Positions 47,501 through 50,198 of a stretch of 50,198 nt of DNA are shown one piece after another. Origin of the DNA: Synechocystis salina LEGE 00031 (GTDB lineage: Bacteria; Cyanobacteriota; Cyanobacteriia; Cyanobacteriales; Microcystaceae); contig NZ_JADEVV010000031.1 of the NCBI RefSeq assembly GCF_015207985.1, forward strand, positions 1-50,198. Direction: 5' to 3'. Under the pieces are notes generated by a model that had not been told where the DNA came from, did not search any database, and was given only the letters and a program-made list of their open reading frames with translations. Each line of letters starts with the position of its first letter. Position 1 is the first letter of the stretch. The translations under genes were made by a program, and so were the position numbers.

Positions 47501-49962
47501 ATCAACGGGTACAGCTTTGTGTCAGCACCATGGTTTGGCAATCCCAAAAAGTGCCAGTGATTGAATCAGACCCTCTCAACCGCAAAAGCCTTGAGGGTAG
47601 TGAGTCCCGTCCTCTTCCAGCAAACCAGTTTTTCCAAGATTTCTATGAGCGCAATGCGACCGCTATTCGTAATTTTGAAGGGCGAGAACATACTGGACAA
47701 GTTACTTCCGGTGATCGCCAGCAACGGGAAACAGAATTTCGGGCGGGTAAATTAGCCAGTTTGTTTTGTTCCCCCACCATGGAACTAGGGATTGACATTG
47801 CCGATTTAAACGTTGTGCATCTCCGCAATGTGCCTCCTTCCCCTGCTAATTATGCCCAGCGCAGTGGTCGGGCTGGTCGGGGAGGGCAGGCCGCTTTGGT
47901 GATGACCTATTCATCCGTGGGCAGTGGCCATGATCAATATTTTTTCCAACGTCAGGCCCAGATGGTGGCAGGGTCAGTGGCTCCCCCAACTTTGGAATTA
48001 GGTAATCAAGATTTAATCCGCTCCCATATTTATTCCGTTTGGCTTTCCCACACTGGGGCTAGGTTGGGGAATTCCATGAATGAAATTTTAAATTTGGAGA
48101 TCCATGATTATCCTCTAAAACCAGATCTAAAATCCCAATTAACCCTTAATCAAACTGCTTTGGATAATTGCGCCCAGGCGATCGCCGAAATTCTAGCGGA
48201 TTACTTTTGTGACCAAGACCTAAATAAAACCCTATGGTACAGCCCTAGCTATATTACCCAAATCCTGAGTCAAGCTATTAACGCCTTTGACCGAGCTGGC
48301 GATCGGTGGCGCAAATTATATCGAGATGCTGTCAACCAACGAGATGAAGCTATTCAAATTATTGCCAAGTCTGCTTCTGGCAGTATGACCAAACAGGAAC
48401 GGGATCAAGCAGAGCGTCAACAAAAAGAAGCTCAACGTCAAATTGATCTATTGGTGGGACATTCCAGCCAAAACAGGTCTGTTAGCGAATTTGAGTTTTA
48501 TCCCTATCGTTATTTGGCGGCGGAAGGATTTTTGCCAGGTTTTAACTTTCCCCGTCTCCCAGTGCGAGCTTTTATTCCTGCTAAAAATGGGGGGAATTTT
48601 ATTTCCCGTCCCAAAGTTGTCGCCATTCGGGAATTAGCCCCTCGCAATATTCTTTACTACGAGGGCAATACTTTTCAAATTGCCAAAACAAAATTCTCCA
48701 TTCGGGGGGTGGAAGCCGATTATCATAAAGCGGCTATTTGTTATGAATGTGGTTATTTTCATGAAGGGGAACACAGTGAAACTATTAATTACTGTGAAAA
48801 TTGTGGGACTAAGCTCATTACCAGCAACGAAGGAATATCTAGTAAAATTAACCGTATCCTCACTATGGATACCATGTCTTGCTACCGACGGGAGCGCATT
48901 ACTTGTGATGAAGAAGAACGATTAAAGTATGGTTATGATGTTAAAACCCACTATCGCTTTGCCCAAGGACAACGAAAAAATGCCACTGTTATCGATGAAC
49001 AAGGGCAGATTTTACTAACCCTATCCTATGGTGATACTGCTAGTATCTGGCGTATTAATCAAGGGTTAAAACGCTCTCAAGATAAGGGCTTTGCTGTTGA
49101 CCGCACCACAGGGGAATGGAATGGCACCCAGAATGAAAACTACAGCACTGATCCAGAAAATACTGATCGAGAAATTTATTTACAGGTTGCAGATACTTCT
49201 AACGTCCTAATTATCCAACCTCAACTAGTTCCTGAAGAGGACAACGAGGCATTTTTGGTCACCTTCCAACAGGCGATCGCCAGGGGAATCCAGACTGTTT
49301 ATCGTCTTGAACCCGATGAACTCGCTTCAGAACGGTTAGGCAAAGGGCACTGGCTAATGTTTTGGGAATCTGCCGAGGGAGGGGCTGGTGTCCTTTCCCA
49401 AATCCTTGACAATCCCACCGCATTCCAGGCGATCGCCGCTACGGCCCTAGACATTTGTCATTTCAACAAGCCCAAAGAGAGTTGCATTCAGGCTTGTTAT
49501 GAATGCCTATTATCCTATCGCAATCAATTTGATCATCCCCTCATCAATCGTTATTTAATTCACTCCTACCTCGAAAAACTTAGCCATAGCCAAATTAAAC
49601 TGGCAGAACATAATCAACAATACGGCGATCGTCAACAACACTTTGAAGTCTTGATGAAACAAACCGACCCTCAATCTGAACTAGAAAAAACTTTTCTTCA
49701 ATTAATATATGATAGTAACTTGCCCTTACCCGACTCTAGTCAAACCTATATTGAAATAGTCAACTGTAAACCAGATTTTATTTATTTGGAACAAAAAATA
49801 GCTGTATTCTGTGATGGCTCTGTCCATGATTCTGAATCCCAAAAACAAAAAGATCATCAAATACGTTCAGACTTAGAAACAGAACTTGGTTATTTTGTCT
49901 TTACTTTTCGCTATGACGATGATTTCACTCAAAGTTTACAACGTTTACGGTCTTTACTTTAA
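44563..49962 (+). CDS. 1,799-residue DEAD/DEAH helicase with DUF1998-type C-terminus and Vsr-like nuclease domain
   Basis: The protein has an N-terminal ~130-residue unknown region, then IINDYHSYITSFLQIKDP, typical of defence-island helicases. Walker A is TTGTGSGKS (about residue 211), DELHTYRG follows (about 331), then a Cys pair in FCRECGQDY and LNCGVVH. Next come FTDNRQDASLQAGHF, GIDIADLNVVHLRNVP (about 1075), QRSGRAGRGG (about 1100), CYECGYFH..CENCGT and FWESAEGGAGVL. CYECLLSYRNQFDHPL (about 1644) is the DUF1998/MrfB-like end. The last 100 residues (IEIVNCKPDFIYLEQKIAVF, CDGSVHD) look like a Vsr/DUF559 nuclease. Related proteins occur in DISARM, Druantia and Dpd-type systems. No single known gene is matched. 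Confidence 0.82.
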   Translation: MKIPVPLSTLLQASEVEISSIINLIALGTAFIDCTGYEAIADEDLERLLALLPKNWGIEEIATAFGGDALSEKLGEQLWLKLNKETKVENNPKNSNTLRHYSPSSNTSFPNLDIFKLRDEIINDYHSYITSFLQIKDPKIEAFVHEQLQQGKLWTDPLVQINPAYKKSLDINQLVAQNILHPECQKYFPNFQFYYHQEQAFRSYHQNLPYVLTTGTGSGKSLSYVVPIIDDLHRNPHLSGLRAILVYPMNALINSQKGEFEKFFKNYAQIAGETPIRVEQYTGQEGLTKKNEIQNNPPHILLTNYVMLELMLSRTDEKAFVESPILKFLVLDELHTYRGRQGADVAMVVRKLRQRCGQNFLCIGTSATMATEGTRGDRRQTVAQVASKLFGTAVAPEQVIDETLEKAIPLSPPSIGQLQAVLKEPIPSERTKANFLSYPLSAWIENNFGLQEEGENKHLVRRTPRTLMEGASQLHQETGIDLETCLQKLREHFLWGSETKGLAFRLHQFISQGGSVYTTLEKPSQRQLTLEGQYKTDGDRLLYPLVFCRECGQDYYMVQYDATRNIVTPRLPNIYDIETDQHQGYLALNDPEIWDEESMDRLPDTWFNVTRRNGRTPKDKYLNHIPQKLWLHNNGQVVQGAVAKEQDQDIVSAWFVAQPFLVCLNCGVVHTKKKNEYSKLARLSNEGRSTSTTLLCLSTVSRLKEEPAIEPESAKILSFTDNRQDASLQAGHFNDFVQTSFLRASLNRALKNHGELTHEKLAAAVVSAMEISQTDYAKEVVEFGVNVKKNEQAFKKLVEYRLYEDLRRGWRIVQPNLEQCGLLKIDYSGLEDVCHDPKPWEAYPNSILQQSYPQERYQTAKVLLDNLRRELAVDAELLQPEQTEQFTKEINQRLNDQWKFGDQERLRSAIWASLTTNNDPRRSKETIKLTPRSKLGRFLRDPATWSSLTQPLSEIDYESLIQTFIMILAKSGYLLYDQENQRVQLCVSTMVWQSQKVPVIESDPLNRKSLEGSESRPLPANQFFQDFYERNATAIRNFEGREHTGQVTSGDRQQRETEFRAGKLASLFCSPTMELGIDIADLNVVHLRNVPPSPANYAQRSGRAGRGGQAALVMTYSSVGSGHDQYFFQRQAQMVAGSVAPPTLELGNQDLIRSHIYSVWLSHTGARLGNSMNEILNLEIHDYPLKPDLKSQLTLNQTALDNCAQAIAEILADYFCDQDLNKTLWYSPSYITQILSQAINAFDRAGDRWRKLYRDAVNQRDEAIQIIAKSASGSMTKQERDQAERQQKEAQRQIDLLVGHSSQNRSVSEFEFYPYRYLAAEGFLPGFNFPRLPVRAFIPAKNGGNFISRPKVVAIRELAPRNILYYEGNTFQIAKTKFSIRGVEADYHKAAICYECGYFHEGEHSETINYCENCGTKLITSNEGISSKINRILTMDTMSCYRRERITCDEEERLKYGYDVKTHYRFAQGQRKNATVIDEQGQILLTLSYGDTASIWRINQGLKRSQDKGFAVDRTTGEWNGTQNENYSTDPENTDREIYLQVADTSNVLIIQPQLVPEEDNEAFLVTFQQAIARGIQTVYRLEPDELASERLGKGHWLMFWESAEGGAGVLSQILDNPTAFQAIAATALDICHFNKPKESCIQACYECLLSYRNQFDHPLINRYLIHSYLEKLSHSQIKLAEHNQQYGDRQQHFEVLMKQTDPQSELEKTFLQLIYDSNLPLPDSSQTYIEIVNCKPDFIYLEQKIAVFCDGSVHDSESQKQKDHQIRSDLETELGYFVFTFRYDDDFTQSLQRLRSLL

Positions 49963-50136
49963 ATCGTCTACTGTGGCCCCCAGCTTCTCTCAATATTGAC
50001 AAATGGCGATCGCCAACATAGGCTCTCTCCTGAGCGCCATTGTGTTGGGAGCCATAAATTGAAGATTACACCTTACATTCCGCTATTAAAAGCGGGGACT
50101 GATATAATTGGGATGTATTAATAATGAAGAGGGTGT

Positions 50137-50198
50137 ATGGAGCCTGCAATGAAAGTAGAGAATCTAGATCATCTAGGGATAGTGGCTGGATTGATAGA
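50137..50198 (+). mobile_element. Start of an IS transposase gene (IS1634/DUF4277-like), cut by window edge
   Basis: The frame reads MEPAMKVENLDHLGIVAGLI and runs off the right edge. VENLDHLGIVAG at the N-terminus is characteristic of a common cyanobacterial transposase group (DUF4277, IS1634-like). The second ATG (50149), six nt after GGAG, is the likelier start. The preceding 170 nt (49963-50136) contain no gene and should hold the left end of the element; I cannot fix its terminal repeat without the other end. Confidence 0.65.

Overview
The window looks like part of a large defence plasmid of a cyanobacterium close to Synechocystis. HIP1-type GCGATCGC sites are frequent. There is a plasmid primase/replication gene at the left edge. 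The CRISPR-Cas locus closely matches, from memory, the Cas6-less subtype III-B variant (III-Bv, CRISPR3) of plasmid pSYSA of Synechocystis sp. PCC 6803. The repeat sequence differs from the PCC 6803 repeat as I remember it, so this is probably a related strain. All homology calls are from reading the sequence; no database was searched.

Layout. 1-1270: 5' part of a replication gene on the minus strand, with a short overlapping leader ORF and, on the opposite strand, a promoter and terminator-like hairpin that would make an antisense RNA. 1.5-2.8 kb: a DUF952 gene, a decayed fragment and a Phd/VapC-type toxin-antitoxin (TA) pair. 2.9-13.7 kb (minus): a type III-B effector operon, cas10 - Uma2-like nuclease - cmr3 - cmr4 - cmr5 - fused cmr6/cmr1 - two CARF-HEPN ribonucleases. 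13.8-15.4 kb (plus, divergent): small membrane protein (Csx18-like), cas1, cas2. 15.4-23.9 kb: leader and one very large CRISPR array, 112 repeats and 111 spacers by hand count, in which the repeat changes type part way through a single hybrid repeat. 23.9-24.6 kb: MazEF and a relic of a second mazF.

24.7-28.3 kb (minus): a RelE-like/UvrD helicase with a coiled-coil partner. 28.6-32.8 kb (plus): a run of small unrelated genes separated by members of one family of imperfect palindromes, resembling a gene-cassette array. 32.8-49.96 kb (plus): a DISARM-like cluster of SNF2-type helicase and large adenine methylase, a PIN toxin-antitoxin pair, a Septu-like ATPase/HNH pair, a second RelE-UvrD fusion, and an 1,799-residue helicase with a DUF1998-type C-terminal region and a terminal nuclease-like domain. 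The right edge enters an IS transposase gene.

How it works together. Cas10 keeps HD and GGDD motifs, so it should make cyclic oligoadenylate on target RNA binding; the two CARF-HEPN proteins are the obvious receptors. No cas6 is present, and in the PCC 6803 III-Bv system RNase E does crRNA processing. Cas1/Cas2 and the leader extend the array at the cas2 side, so type A repeats are newest. The right-hand helicase/methylase/nuclease cluster would be a separate DNA-level defence, and the TA pairs would stabilise the replicon.

The best candidates for something undescribed are the palindrome-separated gene run (28.6-32.8 kb), the composition of the 32.8-50 kb cluster, and the recorded repeat replacement inside the CRISPR array.
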